Part shown: positions 1 to 14,722 of the stretch, piece after piece
Position numbering within the stretch: the stretch's first letter is position 1
How the letters are laid out: each line of letters opens with the position of its first letter
DNA from: Neurospora crassa OR74A
Lineage: Eukaryota > Ascomycota > Sordariomycetes > Sordariales > Sordariaceae
Reading direction: 5' to 3'
DNA: 64,000 nucleotides
Assembly: GCF_000182925.2 (NCBI RefSeq)
Contig: NC_026502.1
Span: forward strand, 124,001 to 188,000
Made by a program: the position numbers and the translations under genes
Notes under the pieces: model-generated
What the model was told of the DNA's origin: nothing
Seen by the model: only the letters and a program-made list of their open reading frames with translations
Database searches by the model: none

Positions 1-451
1 AGCGCAGGTATCTTTAGTATATATAGTGAATTATTCGTACATTTTATCCTTAAATTAGCGTATATTGTAATCAATATCCTTAGTAAGGGTATCTATAGTT
101 TAGAAATATTTCTAGATCTTTTTATTAAAAATATATTTAAGACCTTTATTATCTTCATTTAATTTAAAATTATTGCAATTAAGGGTTACTATATTATAGT
201 TATTACAGGGGGAACCATACTTCTATAGGGAGTTTTACGGGGGGGTAAGGTTCTTTAGAGGATTAATAGCAGATAATTATTGAAATTTAGAGGGGGAGAG
301 GGTGTTGGTTACTATTGAGATAATATTATTAACGAGACCGGGCTTTGGGTTGGTAGGTTCTATAGTTTGGATTTGGATGACCTTTCGAGTTTGAGGTTGG
401 GAAGATTGGCTATTTAGGCGATTGAGGTTGTAGGTGGCGGGCGTAGTAAAA

Positions 452-1000
452 TGGAGTAAAAACCACACTAATACGAAAAGCACCCTACTATATTTAAATG
501 TAGCGGGGAGTAGATTTGGAATTAATTATAGCCTTCGTCCTTAGGAATTAAAATAGAGTAATAAAATTATAATTTATCGATTACTATTAAAGACCAACGA
601 GAAGGATAAGACCCTTCTTATTAACTTTGGATTAACGGGCGATTTTAGAAGTTAATTTCTTTTATAAGAGGGTTATTAGGCTTATTATTATAAGAGCGTT
701 TAACGGTAATTCTGTAGTTTGGGAGCGGAACTTTTTGGTTTATTTGCAAGGAAAAAGTGTTGTCTAATTAGGAGTGCCTATCCTTCCGCCTATTTTTAAT
801 TCGGGATCTCCTCCTTATATCCTCTTTTTTATTTAGTATATTCCTAGGGTCTTAACCGATTAGTATAGTAGATCTACTCCTTAATATATAATAAACTAAG
901 GCCCTAATATTTCTATTTATTATATAAAAATAAAAGTTTAAAGTAAAGAAAAGAAGAATATATAAGGAAAATGAAAAAAGAATAAACGAATTACTTTATA
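452..1000. repeat. LTR copy 1 (549 bp)
   Basis: This segment aligns without gaps to 14723-15271 at a constant offset of 14,271 bp. It starts TGGAGT and ends TTTATA, where the other copy ends CCCACA, so the pair has the TG..CA ends of LTRs. Homology stops abruptly at both ends. Differences are transitions. No matching target-site duplication is visible (TAAAA before this copy, TCAGT after the other). Confidence 0.75.
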
Positions 1001-1149
1001 TTATACTTCCCTTTGAATATTCTTATAATCCTCCTTAAGAATACTTATATATTTAAAGTAATAAGAGAAGAAGGAATATATTAATATTTGTAGTTAGGTA
1101 GGAGATTTGTATTAAGGAAATATTAATAAGAAAAAAAATAAAATATAGG

Positions 1150-1640
1150 TTACATTAATAATAATTTCGAGTAAATAATCGGAGTAGAGGTTCCTTCCTT
1201 TACTTTTGTCCCCCTCTTCTACGTCTCTTAGCACTTTTAGTAGTAGCTTACTCTCTTTTCTTTACCTCCTTTTCTCTTTTCTTTCTTTCCTTTACCTCTT
1301 TTTTAAATAGATTTTTTGTATTCTTTAGATTTACGTCTAATAGATCTTGGACTTTGCTTATATTAATTACCTTGGGTTGGAATAGCTCCTATTTTATTCT
1401 CTTTGAAAGGATTGGGGCGTATTTCTATTCTATATTCGTTATTGAAGTACCTTTAATACGTCTAATCTTTGGTAGATCCTTTATAGTTAATTTTTTTATT
1501 AGGAGTACAAAATAGTTAATTAGGAAGTGGTTGTAGTCTTTAAATATAGTTTTTGTAGTTTACGCTTTATTACGCTTTATTATTTTCTTTTTCTAAGGTT
1601 TCGAAGGAGTAGGGGGATTTAGTACTAGTCTTTTCTTTTA
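1150..1640 (-). pseudogene. Unidentified Lys-rich reading frame relic inside LTR pair
   Basis: On the minus strand a frame with few stops runs leftward to a TAA at 1150-1152. Its last third is strongly basic, with runs such as KKEVKERKKREKEVKKRE followed by KSAKRRRRG. Internal stops are TAA/TAG in place of likely Gln codons. It lies between the pol relic and LTR copy 1, so it could be the C-terminus of an extra element-encoded protein. I do not recognise a family. Confidence 0.35.
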
Positions 1641-4600
1641 TAGAGTTTATAGTATTTTAGGTTTGGGAGTAAATTCTTTCTTTTCCGGTTCGGGTTTAAG
1701 TTTTAATACTTTATTAGGTATAAAGGTAGGATTTCTATTCTTATTTTCGATATTCCCTTATTTAGTTGTATTTGTAGTAGCGTCTTCCTATTTATTAATA
1801 GAAATTATAATAAGTGGTTTAGATCCTTATTAAATTAAATTGTAAAAGGCCTTAGAATTTCCTATTATTACTTCTTCTAATAGGTTTTTAGTAGTAGGTA
1901 GGTATAGTTCTTTATTATAGTTATACCCGTTACCTAGTTTATTATTTAAAGCTCGTACTAAATCTTTGTATTGCTCTACGTTTAATAGTTCCTCCGTACT
2001 ACTAATTTACTATACTCTAGTATAATTATATATAATCTATATTTATTATTTAACTATAATCTCCTTTAATTATTCTATATTATTAATTTATATTTAAAAT
2101 TTTTAGTAATTACTTTCTTCCTAAAAGATAGGGTCGATGTAGGGGTATAATTTATTAATAACGTACCGATTTTTGTATTTTATTTCAATGAAAAACAATT
2201 TAGCCGCTTCGAGTACTTATAATCCGTAATTTTAATTAAATTATTAATAAGGGAATACGTGTATTAAGGTGTTACTTTAAACCTTCTCTTACTTTCCCTC
2301 TTTATTTCTATATATATAATTCTCCTTATATAAGACTTTAAGTACGGTTTTAATCCGTTCTACCCTTTCTATAGTAAAATCTGAATTATATAAATATTAT
2401 ATACTATTTATTTAATTAATAATTATTAGTAAAAAGTAGTTTTTTGTCCAAATTAGTAAATACTATTATTATATCCTTACTAAGAATTCTTTAAGGTTTT
2501 CCCCTATTACTTTGAAGTGCGGATTTATAGGGTCTAATAGTAGTACCGTTAGTAGGATATAAATTTAGTTACTAAAATTCCTTAATATTTATATTAAAAT
2601 TATATATATTTTAGTATTATCTAGCTATTACTTTTAATTAATATAATACTATAGGTTTATTATCCTTAGAGCGTACGAATACTATAAAATCCTGCTGGGC
2701 TAGGTAGATTCTAGTTAATTTTCTAGGGGGAGGAGATTTGTTCCTATAACCTTCTTATAGGTATTTTTATTTACATCGCTAAATATAAGAATAAATAGTA
2801 GCTCTATTATATTAATTTAATTCCTTATTTTTTTATACTTAGGGAAGCGTTAATTTGAATTTAGCGGTAATTTTTTAGGCGGTTTTGGTCGTAGGGGGTA
2901 GACTTCTCCCGGTTGTATATCGATTTTTCTTTAATTCCTAATATCCTCTATTTATATTTATTTTATATTCTTTATATATTTATTTATTTAGGTATTGTAG
3001 CTTTTAGGTATATAGGGAGGAATTTTTAGTTGTAATTTAGATTTGGAGTCCTTTAGGAGGATGGTTGGGTTTTTAGAATTACTTTTTTAAAGTATAGATT
3101 TATCCTCGCGAAAGGGGATCTCTTCTAATATTTATTTTTCTTATTTTATATTTATAATTTTAATAGGTAGGTTACTAAGGATTTCTTCTTCAATAAATTT
3201 TCTTTTTTTTTTCTATAATTTAGAAAGAGGTTTATTAGGGGAAGGGATTTTTTGCATTGGTTCTTATATAGGATTCAATCCGGCGATATTCGAGGGCGAA
3301 TTTATAGTAGGGATTAATATATTTATAGCGTTAGTTTCTTCTTTATCCTTTAGTATATTTGCGGGCGGGGTAGATTCTTTAGTAGTAGTAAGTAGTAATA
3401 TAACAGGTTAAATCTCTTTAGCGGGTAGCTTTAGTAGCTAGCGAATCTTTACCTTTCGTCGATATATAAATTTTTCTTTACCCTTCTTTTCCTAGAAGGC
3501 GGAGATCTCTTTATTATTATTATTATTACTTTTAAATCTCTAATAGCGAACGTAGACGATCTATTTTGGTTTTATATTACTAAGCGGGTCTTCTTCTATT
3601 GCGAATTAAGTAATATTAATTTTATAATGTCCTAGGGGGTTAATTACGTCCTTTTTTAGCAATATTTTAAATTACTATAATTATTTATATTTGGATATAA
3701 ACTTGAAGATTATAGGCTATATAGTTGGGTTGTGTAGGTGTAGCGTTTTTGTGATCTCCCTGTTAAAGGGTCTTTCGAATTGCAATTCTTTAGGTTAAAT
3801 CTATAGTACTTTTATTTTTCGTATTTATATAAGTCGTTGAGTGATGGTCTATAGTACCCTAAGTTAGGTTTGTAATTCTTTTATTTTATGTGTTTGTGTA
3901 GGATGTTGAGTAATAGTTGGTATAGATCCGTTTTTAATAATATAGTAAGGTAATAGTAGTTACTAGCGTATACCTTTGCTAAAGATTTTTTATTTTTAGT
4001 ATAGTTAGTAATTTAATTGCGTTACGAAGATTGAAAAGATTGCTTGGGTATTGTTTCGTAGTTGTAGTCGGAACTTTAAGTACTTTTTAGGCGTAGATCC
4101 GTTGGAAGGGTATTTGGTATTCCGTTTATTTGCCTCCTAACGATATTTTTATACCTCCTATCTCTATTTAAAACCTTCCTACTTTTATTATTTAAGCGAT
4201 ATATATTTAGTTAAATATATTTTATTTATTTCTTTTTATTTCCGTTAGTAAGTATTTAGTTTCTTTTCGCTTCTCCTATTTTCCTCTTTTCTTTATTTAT
4301 ATTTCTATTAGTTTTTCTTTAATAATTAATTATAAGATATCCTCCAATTCTTTCTCTTTAGTAGTATAAATTTACGTTATATTTGAAAATTCTTTTTCTA
4401 ACGCTTTTAACCTTCTTTAGGTAGCGATTTAAATAGGGGAAATTCCTTTTAAGTTTTAAGGTGAGAATTTTTAATTAAATACTAATATTTTAGAATTTAT
4501 TTTTATTATTAAAAAAAAGCTATTAGTTCCTCTTTTAATTAACCCTATCTTTACCTTCCCTTTAAAGATTAAGAATAATTTAAGATATTTTAACGAACGC

Positions 4601-4849
4601 TTTAATAGTAAGCGTTAATTTTTATTGAAAGTTTTTATTAACCTATTTCTAGGTCCGCTCTTTAAGGATAATTTTTAAGGAATAGTATATAATCCTTATT
4701 ATAAAATTTTTGTTAAGGAAGTAGGGGTCTTCTCCTTAAAGTATCTTACTGCGGTTAATTCGATATATTTTAAGTAAAAGTTCTTAGAGGATATTAATAA
4801 TCTCTACTGTTTTATATTAATTTTTAAAATAGTTGATGAATACTACGAA

Positions 4850-6500
4850 GCAATCTTTTTTTATATTTAAGGTTTTAGGATTAAGAAGTGCCTTCCCTAG
4901 AGAGTTTTTATTAAGAAGAAAGACGGTTAGCTTTAGGGGTATTATATTAGTTCTTTCTATATTAAGAAGGAGTATATTTTAGTTTTGTTTATTTAGAAAT
5001 TTAGTTTCCCGTACGGATTTACTCTTCCCTAATTTATATTTTTTTTTATATTAATTATTATTTTTTCTTTAAGAACCGATATATTTATTCCTATTATTTT
5101 AAGCAATTTTAGAAGATATTTATTTCTATTTTTACTTCTATTAGTAAATAGGAGATTCTTAATATTTAATTGCCCTTTCTTAATTGTATTTCTATACTAG
5201 TAAACGTTAAGGGAGGGATTTGTGGTAATTGTATATAATTTAGTAAATTTGTTATTTAATATATATCTTCCGTAATTAATTTAGAGTATTTAAAGCTCTT
5301 TACCTAACGCTAGCTATAATATACTAGTCTTTATTAGATATTATTAAATAACTGAAGTTAAAGTAGGGATTTTTTAATTATTAATAATATTAATTAATTA
5401 GATTGGGTATCCTTTGAGGATTGGATTCCTTCTAATAGGAAGATGTAGTCCGAATACGTTACTTATAAATGTAAATAGTTGGGTTTAAAGGGAAAAGGGG
5501 CTATTATATATAGTAATTATAAGATATTAAGATTATTTGCTTAGAATGACTTTTTATTTTAGTAGGGTTTTAATAATAAATTTGAGGATAATAGTTAGGA
5601 TTTAAGTAATAGTTCCTTAATTGTTAGAGATTCGTTCCCTAGTAGTATAGAGAGTAATATTGGAGATAAGGGTGTAAATTCGTATAAAGCTAGTATATTT
5701 GTAATTAAGGATGATATTACTCTTTCTTTAGTAGCTTTTAAAAAGTGTAAATTAAATTATTATAGTTAGAAGTAGGGTGAGAAGGGTAGTAAGGGGATAG
5801 AAGTTGACGTTGTAGGTGAGGGTGATAGTATAAATTCCTATAACGTAAATGAGTTTATAATTAAAGTTTAAATAGATTTCCTTTTATTAGTTTTTGAGGA
5901 TATTAAGTTGGATTATTATAGTAATAAGTAAAATATAGAGGGCGGTAATAAGATGGAGGTTAATAATGCCGATTCGAATAGTAGTACGAATTTGTATAGT
6001 ATTAATATATTTCCGATTAAGGTAGAAGTAGTTTTAATTTCTAAAAAACTTAAAGTAATTAGGTATAAAAGGAATTAAGGTAAAAGGGATATTTTAGGTA
6101 GTTATACGGATTTTAAGGCTTTATTTTCCGAAATTCTATTTTCTAAATTTGCGAAGTTCCTTCTTAAAGATTGGGTTTTAAGTCCGTACGACCTTTTGGA
6201 TATAAACGACGATATTCGTTTTCTTAAGGATTTTAAAAAATTTTTTCTATTTAGCAGTAGAAAATATAGTAAGGATAATAATAAGAAATATAATATTAAT
6301 TTGTAGTTTATTATTATTTGTAGTACGTTTAAAACTCTTTTATTTAATTATATTTTTTTTATTTATATATATAGTTTTAGGGGTAAAGGGGATTTTATAA
6401 TTATTTTTTTATTTGAGGATAGTAATTCGTAAAGTAGGGAGAAGGGGTAGAGGGGCGGATTTCTTATTGTTTTTTAGGTCGAAATTTTCCTTTATTCTTT
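4850..6500 (+). other. Degraded region with a partly open plus-strand frame
   Basis: Between about 5,580 and 6,350 one plus-strand frame is open for long stretches, with a few TAA/TAG interruptions and many Asn, Ser, Asp and Lys codons. No domain is recognisable. It may be an RIP-altered element gene or simply the antisense of one. The assembly gap starts at 6548. Confidence 0.25.
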
Positions 6501-6547
6501 AATATAATTGTAGTATCTAATCTTCCCTTCGAAAGTAGTAAGGGTTT

Positions 6548-6647
6548 NNNNNNNNNNNNNNNNNNNNNNNNNNNNNNNNNNNNNNNNNNNNNNNNNNNNN
6601 NNNNNNNNNNNNNNNNNNNNNNNNNNNNNNNNNNNNNNNNNNNNNNN
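6548..6647. other. Assembly gap (100 N)
   Basis: Exactly 100 consecutive N, a conventional placeholder for a gap of unknown size. The separation between flanking transposon pieces is therefore not reliable. Confidence 0.99.
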
Positions 6648-6889
6648 CTATACCCGTTTCTATAATATTATTGCGTAGTACTATTATATTAGGGCCGGTT
6701 TAATCTTATATCCTTTGTATTATAAGATTGGTAGGGACTTCCTTTTAAAAGAAAATAGAAAAGTAAAAATATTAAAGTATTTTGAAAGTAGAAATATAAT
6801 TATAAATATATAAATTATAAATTCGTAAAGAAAAATAAATATTAAAGGAAATATTATAAGGAAAAAGGTTGAAAAAGGAAGTTATATTA

Positions 6890-9800
6890 TTACTTCGGTT
6901 TTATTATTATACGTTGGTTATTGGGTATTAGGTACGGATTTACTTATCCTTAGGTATATAAGTAGGGCATTAGGTTAATCTTTAGGATTTATTTATATTC
7001 TTAGGGGTTACTCCTTAGGGATTGTGACTTTAATCTTTATCTAAACTAAATCTTTCTATATTTTGTCCTTAAAGGTATTCTACTTTATTTTCTTTTTCTT
7101 TACAGCTATACTTTCTTTAAGTTTGTATTATAGTATTCGATTTGGAATTTCTTTTATAAATAATTTATTATTAACCGGTTTAAGGTTTTCTTAACCTCCT
7201 CTATCTTCGGGTGAAATTTATTCCCTTTTAAGTATTATATTTAAGTTTTTAGTATTTAATATTATTTTATCCTTAACTATAAACTTCTTAATCCTTCTAG
7301 TATTTATAAGCTTACTAAATTATATTTTATTTAGAGTATTAATATAGTATATACTCCCTAAGCTAAAAATTTAGTATATTCTGTAGGGGCCTTACTATTA
7401 ATACGAAAGCTTCTTTATTAAATTTATATTAATCCTTCTAACGTTATTATACTTTAAAATTAAATTGCCGACTTTAATTTAAGCGTTTTTAAATCGTATT
7501 TTTCATTAATCTTATTTATTATAGTAATTAACTACTATTTCCTTTATTATTACGACTTTTTCTACGGCCTACATAAATTTATATTTAGAGTCCTTATATA
7601 TTTGAGTAATTATATTAATTAATTCCTCCTTAATTATTACCCTATTATTATTCTTCTAATTAATAATTCGCTAGGAGGGTAAGTTAAATTCAATTAATAA
7701 TACTAGATTATAATTATATACTAATTAAAAGGGAGTATACTTATAGTTTCTTCTAATAGTAATTCAATTTGTAAAAAGGATATAAGGTAAATATTTTTTC
7801 TAATTAACGCTACTCCCTTTAATTATTTTTATAAGTAAAGAAGTAATTATAGTATGTCCTTATTTATTTATATTATTAGTTCGCGAATTATAAAATGCGA
7901 TAAATTCCTTAGGGATCTTTAATTAAAGTAAATATTTAGTAATAACCTTCTAGAATTTTATGCTACTATTAATTAGAATTATTAGAGGGTATCCCTATTT
8001 TAGGAATAGGAATTTAAAAAAATCTTTTACTTTATTTAATAAAATTGTAAGGAGTAGGGTAATTTTTATATAACTTATTAAATTATTTTTAACTTCTAAT
8101 AGAGGGACTTTCTTACTATTCGTACTTAGGAGGTATTAGATATTTAATATCTATTTTTTAAAGGGGTAAAAGTTTGGGTAAGTTTATTAGTAACTATCTT
8201 CGAATTATTTAAAGTTAAATATTTAATAGTTAGGGTATAAGCGGATTAGTTCTTCTATTTAAATATATATTCCTTTTTAATAATAGTACTTTGTAATATA
8301 ACAGTACGTCCCTTTTCGGTCTTTATATTTTACTTCGTTATAGTAACAGGATATAATCTGCTAACGTTCCTTTAAATTATTAATTAATTATTTTAGGCTC
8401 TAAGTTGAAGTTGTAGGGTATAATTAAAGGATTCTATTGTATACTATAAATTTAATAGTATTAATCCGGAATTAGCGTTTTATAGTAATTCCTTTTAATT
8501 TTAAAGGGATTTTGTAAGTTAATAGGTACTTAGCAATCTCTTTTAACTTTTTAAACTATTCCCTTTTAAATATTAATTGAGGGTTGTCTATGTATATAAT
8601 AAAAATAGAATAGATTTGTACATCTATAAAATTATTAATATCCTCCTTATATATTTATTTATAGAAGTTAGAAGGTTTAGGGGGTTTATAAAATAAATTA
8701 TTAATTATTATATTTTTACTCCTTAAAATATATTTAATATTAAAGTTAAAGATTTTTATTTAGGCGATCTACCATATTAGTAGCACGTTAGGTATATTAT
8801 TTATAGTACTATTTAATTAGTAAATTAGAATTATTATATTAATTTCAATTACGAAGTAAGTGCCGAATAAATACTTTTTTAAACGTTTTAAAGTATAAAA
8901 AAGGCTCCGAAATTCCCTCTTTATAATATTATACCTCTTTTCGGCACTAAATTAAATCCTACTCTTAAATTAATATAGGTATCGTTTTCTATCCGGGCCA
9001 ATTTACTCTAAAACAGCTCCCCAACCTTTTAGTAATACGTTAACTATAAGGAAAATTATCTTATAACAGTCGTTATTATATATTAGGGTAATAAGGATTA
9101 GTATAGTAGTAACTATATATTATAAATACTCTATTACGAATTATTCGTTCTCTATCTATTAAAATTTAACGTTCTTTTTTATTAAGTTATAAAGGGGGAT
9201 TGCAATAATATTAAATCCTTTAATCCAAATTCTATAATACCCTACAATACTTAGGAAGGCGCGGATTTATTCTAGTTCCTTTCCTTTCTTATTAGTTTAG
9301 TATTCGTAGTAAATCTACTTATTAATTTTTACAACTTTATCTATAGTTAACGCTCTTCTATTTAGTATATATAAATACTTTACTAATACTACTTCCCTTT
9401 AGTATTACTAGGATTTTACAGCCGCAATTATTCCTCCTACTAACTCTATATTAATAAGTACCTTATTAATATTTATAAAGTATTCTAATACGTACCTCCT
9501 AATCCCTTTAATATTAATCTACTCCTCGTTATAATTACTTCGGGGTCCTTTAATATAAATATTATTAAGGTAAAGTTAATAAACGTTAGGAATTAAATTA
9601 TATAGTATTTTTATTATTATCCTTATAAATTATACAATAGAATTCGTACCTCCTTATAGTAGAATAATTATTTAAAAGTAATTAATAGGGGTTAAGAAAG
9701 TAGTAAAGTTATAATTAGCTTCGTTAAGGGGAATTTAATTATACCCCGAAAAAAGATTTAATAGGAATATTATTTTATAGCCTCTAAATACTTCGCTAAA

Positions 9801-12600
9801 TTCTTTATAGCCTAGGGGTAGGTTAGCGTTTTAGAGGGTTACCCTATTAATCCGTTAAGCGTTATTAATAAGACGTAAATTACTATCCTTCTTTATAATT
9901 AGGAACTAATTATTCCTATATATTATATAATTTTCTTTTAAAATCCCCTTCTTAATTCGATTTTTTAATAGGTTATATACCTTATTGTAGAAGGTTTTCG
10001 GAATTAGGATAATTTTTATTTACTAAGCGGAATAAAGGATAGTACAGATTTCTTAAAGTAGAATAATATTAGAATCTAACTTTCTATATTTAGTAAAATC
10101 CTAAGCTAGAATTTACTCCTTATTAAAGAGGATATAAGTAAATAATTCAGTTTCCCCTTCGTTTAGGGTATCCTAAACTGTTTTTAGTAGAGTTTAGAAT
10201 TATTCTTCCATTAGACGTAACTTTCGAACTAATTTTATAAACCTTAGTACTACGTAGCAATCCTATTTTAAATTATAATTTTTAAATATAGAGGCGATCC
10301 GCTCCTTTATTACTACTAACTTCTTTTCCTTCTAATTAGAATCTCCTTTAGGCTTTAATCTATTTAATACAATATTATTAATTAAATTTACTTTCTATAT
10401 TACTCATTTATATATTATATTAGTCTATATAATTATATACTTTAATCTTCCCTTAATACCCTCTAACTTCTCCTAAGCCTTCCTATACTTATTTAGCGCG
10501 GGCATATATACTATTAATAGGAAATTTTATTTAATAATTTTTATTAATTTTAAAACAAATTTTTTCTAACGACAACGGGCCTACTAAGAAATATTTAGAC
10601 CCTATAGGCCAACTAAGAACGTTTATTCCTTCTCTAAGAAGATTACTAAGTCCTCTATTATTTTATTATTAAAGGGGGTAATTTATTTATTATCTTCCTT
10701 TAGGATATCCTTTAATAATTATCCTTAATTTACTAATAAAGCAGCCTCTTCTATACAATTCTTACTAGGCCTACCTCCTTGCCCTTTAGCATACAAAGCT
10801 ACTATAATAGTAGGGGAATTAAACCCTCTACCCGTTACCTTACCTCCCCTTAAGAATTTCTAAATTAGCGATTAAAGCGGTACGGATTACTACCCTATCA
10901 AATATTATAATTATATAATTCTTTCCACCTTCTTTATACTTTATATAAACTTCAGTATTTTAAAAGAACAGTAACCCTAAAATAATATTATAATTTAGTA
11001 GGGCTTACTTTATAATAAAGAAATAGACTTCTTATCCCTTATTAAATAATTAAACTTTTTTATAAATTTTATTAAAAAATCCCTTCCTTCCTCTATTATT
11101 ATTAATATTAGAAATTTCTATAGTAATACTTTAAAGTCCTAACGAATCCGCTAATACCTTATAAATAGTATTATATTCAATATTTGTATTTAGTAGGGCG
11201 GCTACTTTCTTTCCTCCTTAGAATTTAATTAATATATAAAATATAAATAAAGGGGCGAGATACGTAGTATTACCCTTTATAAGGAGGGACTTATTAACGA
11301 ATTTTATTTAATTTATAGCGAGAGTTAGGGTATTCCGAGGAGAGACGATGCGTAATAGTATAGATTTACTCTTTCTCTAATCCCTAATATTTCGCTAATT
11401 AAATAAAAAGAAAATATTATTTTCTAAGGATAATCGGGCAAATATAGGGCTATCACTCTTTAAAGCGACTTTAATTAAATTTATTAATATATCTATCCTA
11501 GGCTCTTATTTTTTTATAAATACAAGGTGAACTTACACTTTATTAGGCCTAATAGGAATAAATTTATTAGTTTCCGAACTATTATTAGGAATTATATTAC
11601 TATAATACTTAAATTACACAATAGGGATCCTATCCTTATTATAAAGTACCCCAGAGAGTTACTTAATTTAATTATAAATAATTAGAATATTAATAGGGTT
11701 ATTTCGGATAATATTTTTAATAGTAATAGTAATTTTAACATTTATAAACTTAATAGCTATAGGGTATATTTTCTTTATATTTAAAATATTATTTCAAGCC
11801 TAAATATTCTTTATATATACTTAATCTAGCCCTTCCTCCTTTTACACAAACGAAACCTTCTTAGGTTATAATTCTAGCGCTTTATTAATAGGGGTAAATA
11901 AACGCATTCGAACTTCGTTATTTAAAGTAATCCTAAACTATTTAGGGGTAGATTTGAGTATTTCCGCAGTAAATAAACGAAGGATTAGAATAAAAGGAAA
12001 GGTAGTTATAGAGTTTAGTACTATATTATTAATCTTAAATTTCTTAAACTCACCAATTACTACTATAGTATTTTAAGAAATAGTATAAATCTCTTCTTAA
12101 TTTATATTTATTTTAGAGAACCTTCTTAATTTAGTAGCCTAATTGGAATTAGTAATAATTATATAAATTTGGACTACTTATTCCTAAGTAAGAAAGGATA
12201 TTTTATATAGTTTTTTAAATACTTTTATCGAAATATAATTAATAGTAATAGCAGGGGAACCGTTTTTAATTTAGATTTAATCCTAATATTATTTAGCCTA
12301 CTTAGGATTTTAAAGTAAATTAAAAATTAAAATAAATAGTACATTCTACGGGTTACATTATTACTAAACTTCAAATTCCTATTTCTTAAATTTCTAATAA
12401 TTAAGGTAATTAATAGTTAGAGTTATAAAGAAGCGGATTATATCCTCTAATCGGCCTAAATTAAATATTCGAAAATATATATCTTTAAGGACTTTATTAT
12501 TATAATCTATTTTAGAACTTATAAATACTACAATATTCGTATTCTTATTTCGGTTAGCAGGCTTTTAATTAATAATATTATAATTATAATCGACCTCCTT
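6890..12600 (-). mobile_element. Ty3/gypsy pol relic (RT, RNase H, integrase), RIP-killed
   Basis: Read on the minus strand, RT blocks appear near 9,900-9,540: KDSNLRLINNA, then PLGYKEFSEVF, FSGYN and YLNNIYIKGP. In this RT family the last block normally carries a catalytic Asp pair; both positions read Asn here, consistent with RIP-type transitions. Further on, near 7,740-7,670, is an integrase C-terminal block resembling YTPF-LVY followed by LPIEFNLPSW-like residues (LLIEFNLPSW here), then a GPYRI-like block and a final tail ending about 6,890. Stops are TAA/TAG throughout. The domain order fits Ty3/gypsy elements of filamentous fungi. The element cannot be autonomous. Confidence 0.8.
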
Positions 12601-13316
12601 TTACTTATATTCCTAAATATAATAACCGAATTAATTATACTAATAGTATTATTACCGATACCCTCCCTTATCATCTCCTTTTATACTTCGTTTACTCCTA
12701 CTCCTTTTATAAAGAACATTAATTTAAATAATATTAGTTTAAGGGTTTATAAATTAAGTAGGTTAGCAAAGGGCGGGTTATTAAGGGAGGAGGATTTATT
12801 ATTAGACTTAGGGAATAAAAGTAGTACTTCGGGTAATTATTAATTATTTTATACAATTAATTAAATTATTTATAATTTTTTTATTAAGAATTGGGGCAGC
12901 CTTAATAGGGATCTATACCTTTATAGTAGTTTTCTTAATAGGGACCTTAATTATAACTTCTTCTTTAGAGGATTCCGAAGAACTATCTAAATTAATTACA
13001 CATTTAACCTTATATTTACACTTCTTAATAGACATCTCTTCTTCACTACTATTATTAGTATCTAATAAAGTACTAGAATTAATATTATCAAACTATTCCA
13101 CTACGAGCTTATCTAGAGACTAAAAGAACTTAGCCTACTCTATAGTATAGAATTCCTCCTTTAATTTTTATAAAAAGGTAGTAATTATATATTTAATATC
13201 AATATACAACTTCCTATAAAAGTTCTTAATAGTATTACAATTAATATTATTCTAATTTTACACCTTTTAATAAATAAATAGTACCGAATAAGTAAGAACA
13301 GCGTTAACAATTTTTT

Positions 13317-13416
13317 NNNNNNNNNNNNNNNNNNNNNNNNNNNNNNNNNNNNNNNNNNNNNNNNNNNNNNNNNNNNNNNNNNNNNNNNNNNNNNNNNNNN
13401 NNNNNNNNNNNNNNNN
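13317..13416. other. Assembly gap (100 N)
   Basis: Exactly 100 consecutive N, placed between the gag-like segment and the region leading into pol. Gap size is unknown. Confidence 0.99.
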
Positions 13417-13860
13417 CTATTTAATAAGGGACGTACTTAATATAAAATTTCTTTAGGGTAATAAATATATTGTCTATCTATTCGGGATCCTTTGTTTTAT
13501 AAATAATTTTGAATCTTTTAGTAAATTCCTTTTAGGTAATAGTATTTTTAGCCTAGAGGTTACGAAGGAAACCTTTACTAACGTCCCTAGGCTCCTTCTT
13601 ATACTATTAAAACTAAGTATTAATTTTGAATTTATTATTTCTAAATTTATAAATACTAACTTCTTCCTCGAATAATTTAATATATTTAAAAAAATTTTTT
13701 CTATTAAATTTTTTCTTTAAGAGAATTTCTCGAGTAGAAGTAGCGTTATTCGTAAGGAGGGCGGTAATAGCGTTAAGAGATACTTTACCCGGACGAATAG
13801 GAGTATTAATTGAAGGAGTTTTATTAGTAGTAGTACTATTAGCGTTAAATATAGTAAATA
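13417..13860 (-). pseudogene. Gag-like relic upstream of the minus-strand pol
   Basis: A minus-strand frame of about 145 codons with only TAA/TAG interruptions precedes pol in the correct order. It contains stretches such as SLNAITALLTNNATSTREIL and a Lys/Glu-rich segment, then a block resembling a capsid helix region (FTKRFKIIYKT). The identification as gag rests mainly on position and composition. Confidence 0.45.
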
Positions 13861-14722
13861 ATTAAAATTTATAAGGATTTTAATAATAATTCGGTAGTTT
13901 ATAGGGTTAATATTAAAAAGCGATATTTTTTTTCTTTTCGTTTAGTAAAGAGCTAATTTAGTACTCCTTTTTAATTCTTTCTTCTCTATATAAGTACTTT
14001 AATAATTATAATAGTTAATTTTTAGGGTTTTATATAGGTATTAGCATTTAAAGGTTTAGCGAACAATATAATTAACGAATTAAAATTACTAATACTACTT
14101 CTTTACTTATTTTATTAGCCTTATAAAATATTATTTATATTACTTTAAAAACGCTAAATAGGGAATGGAATAATATAATTATTAGTCCTATAATAACTTC
14201 AGTAATTTAAAGCGCTAATTTTATATATAATATATAAGTATCCAAATACCAAATATTACTTAGTAAGAAGTAGATTTATACTAACCCTCTTTTTAATTAT
14301 CGTTCTTTATTTAATCTTTCTTCTTAGGTACTACTTAAGGTCTTTCTAATTTAATTTTATCTTCTTTCTTTATTATAATCGGTTTTAAAATTATAAAGTA
14401 AGGGGTTTCTATTTTAATTTTATAAATATAGCAATTTAAAGTATTTATAATCTATTACTAATAAATTATAAATTAGTTAATAAAGCGGAAATCCGGATAC
14501 GTCCGGAATTAAAATTTTTATTAAATTAAGTAAGAGGCTCCTCTATTAGAAGAATTGACTAACCCTTCGCTATTCAATTCCTAATATTTAAATTAGTATT
14601 TTGAGGTTTTCGAAGATAACCTTTGTATCGTTAGGAAATCCTTTTTAGGAGTTTCGTAAGTTCGTATTAATTAATTTAATTAGGAATTTGAAATTTAATC
14701 TCGTCCTTATTACTATTTAAAA

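Noticed and set aside
277-483. 68-codon minus-strand ORF at the left edge
   Set aside because: It runs through the LTR boundary at 452 and has no domain; chance frame in a RIP region.
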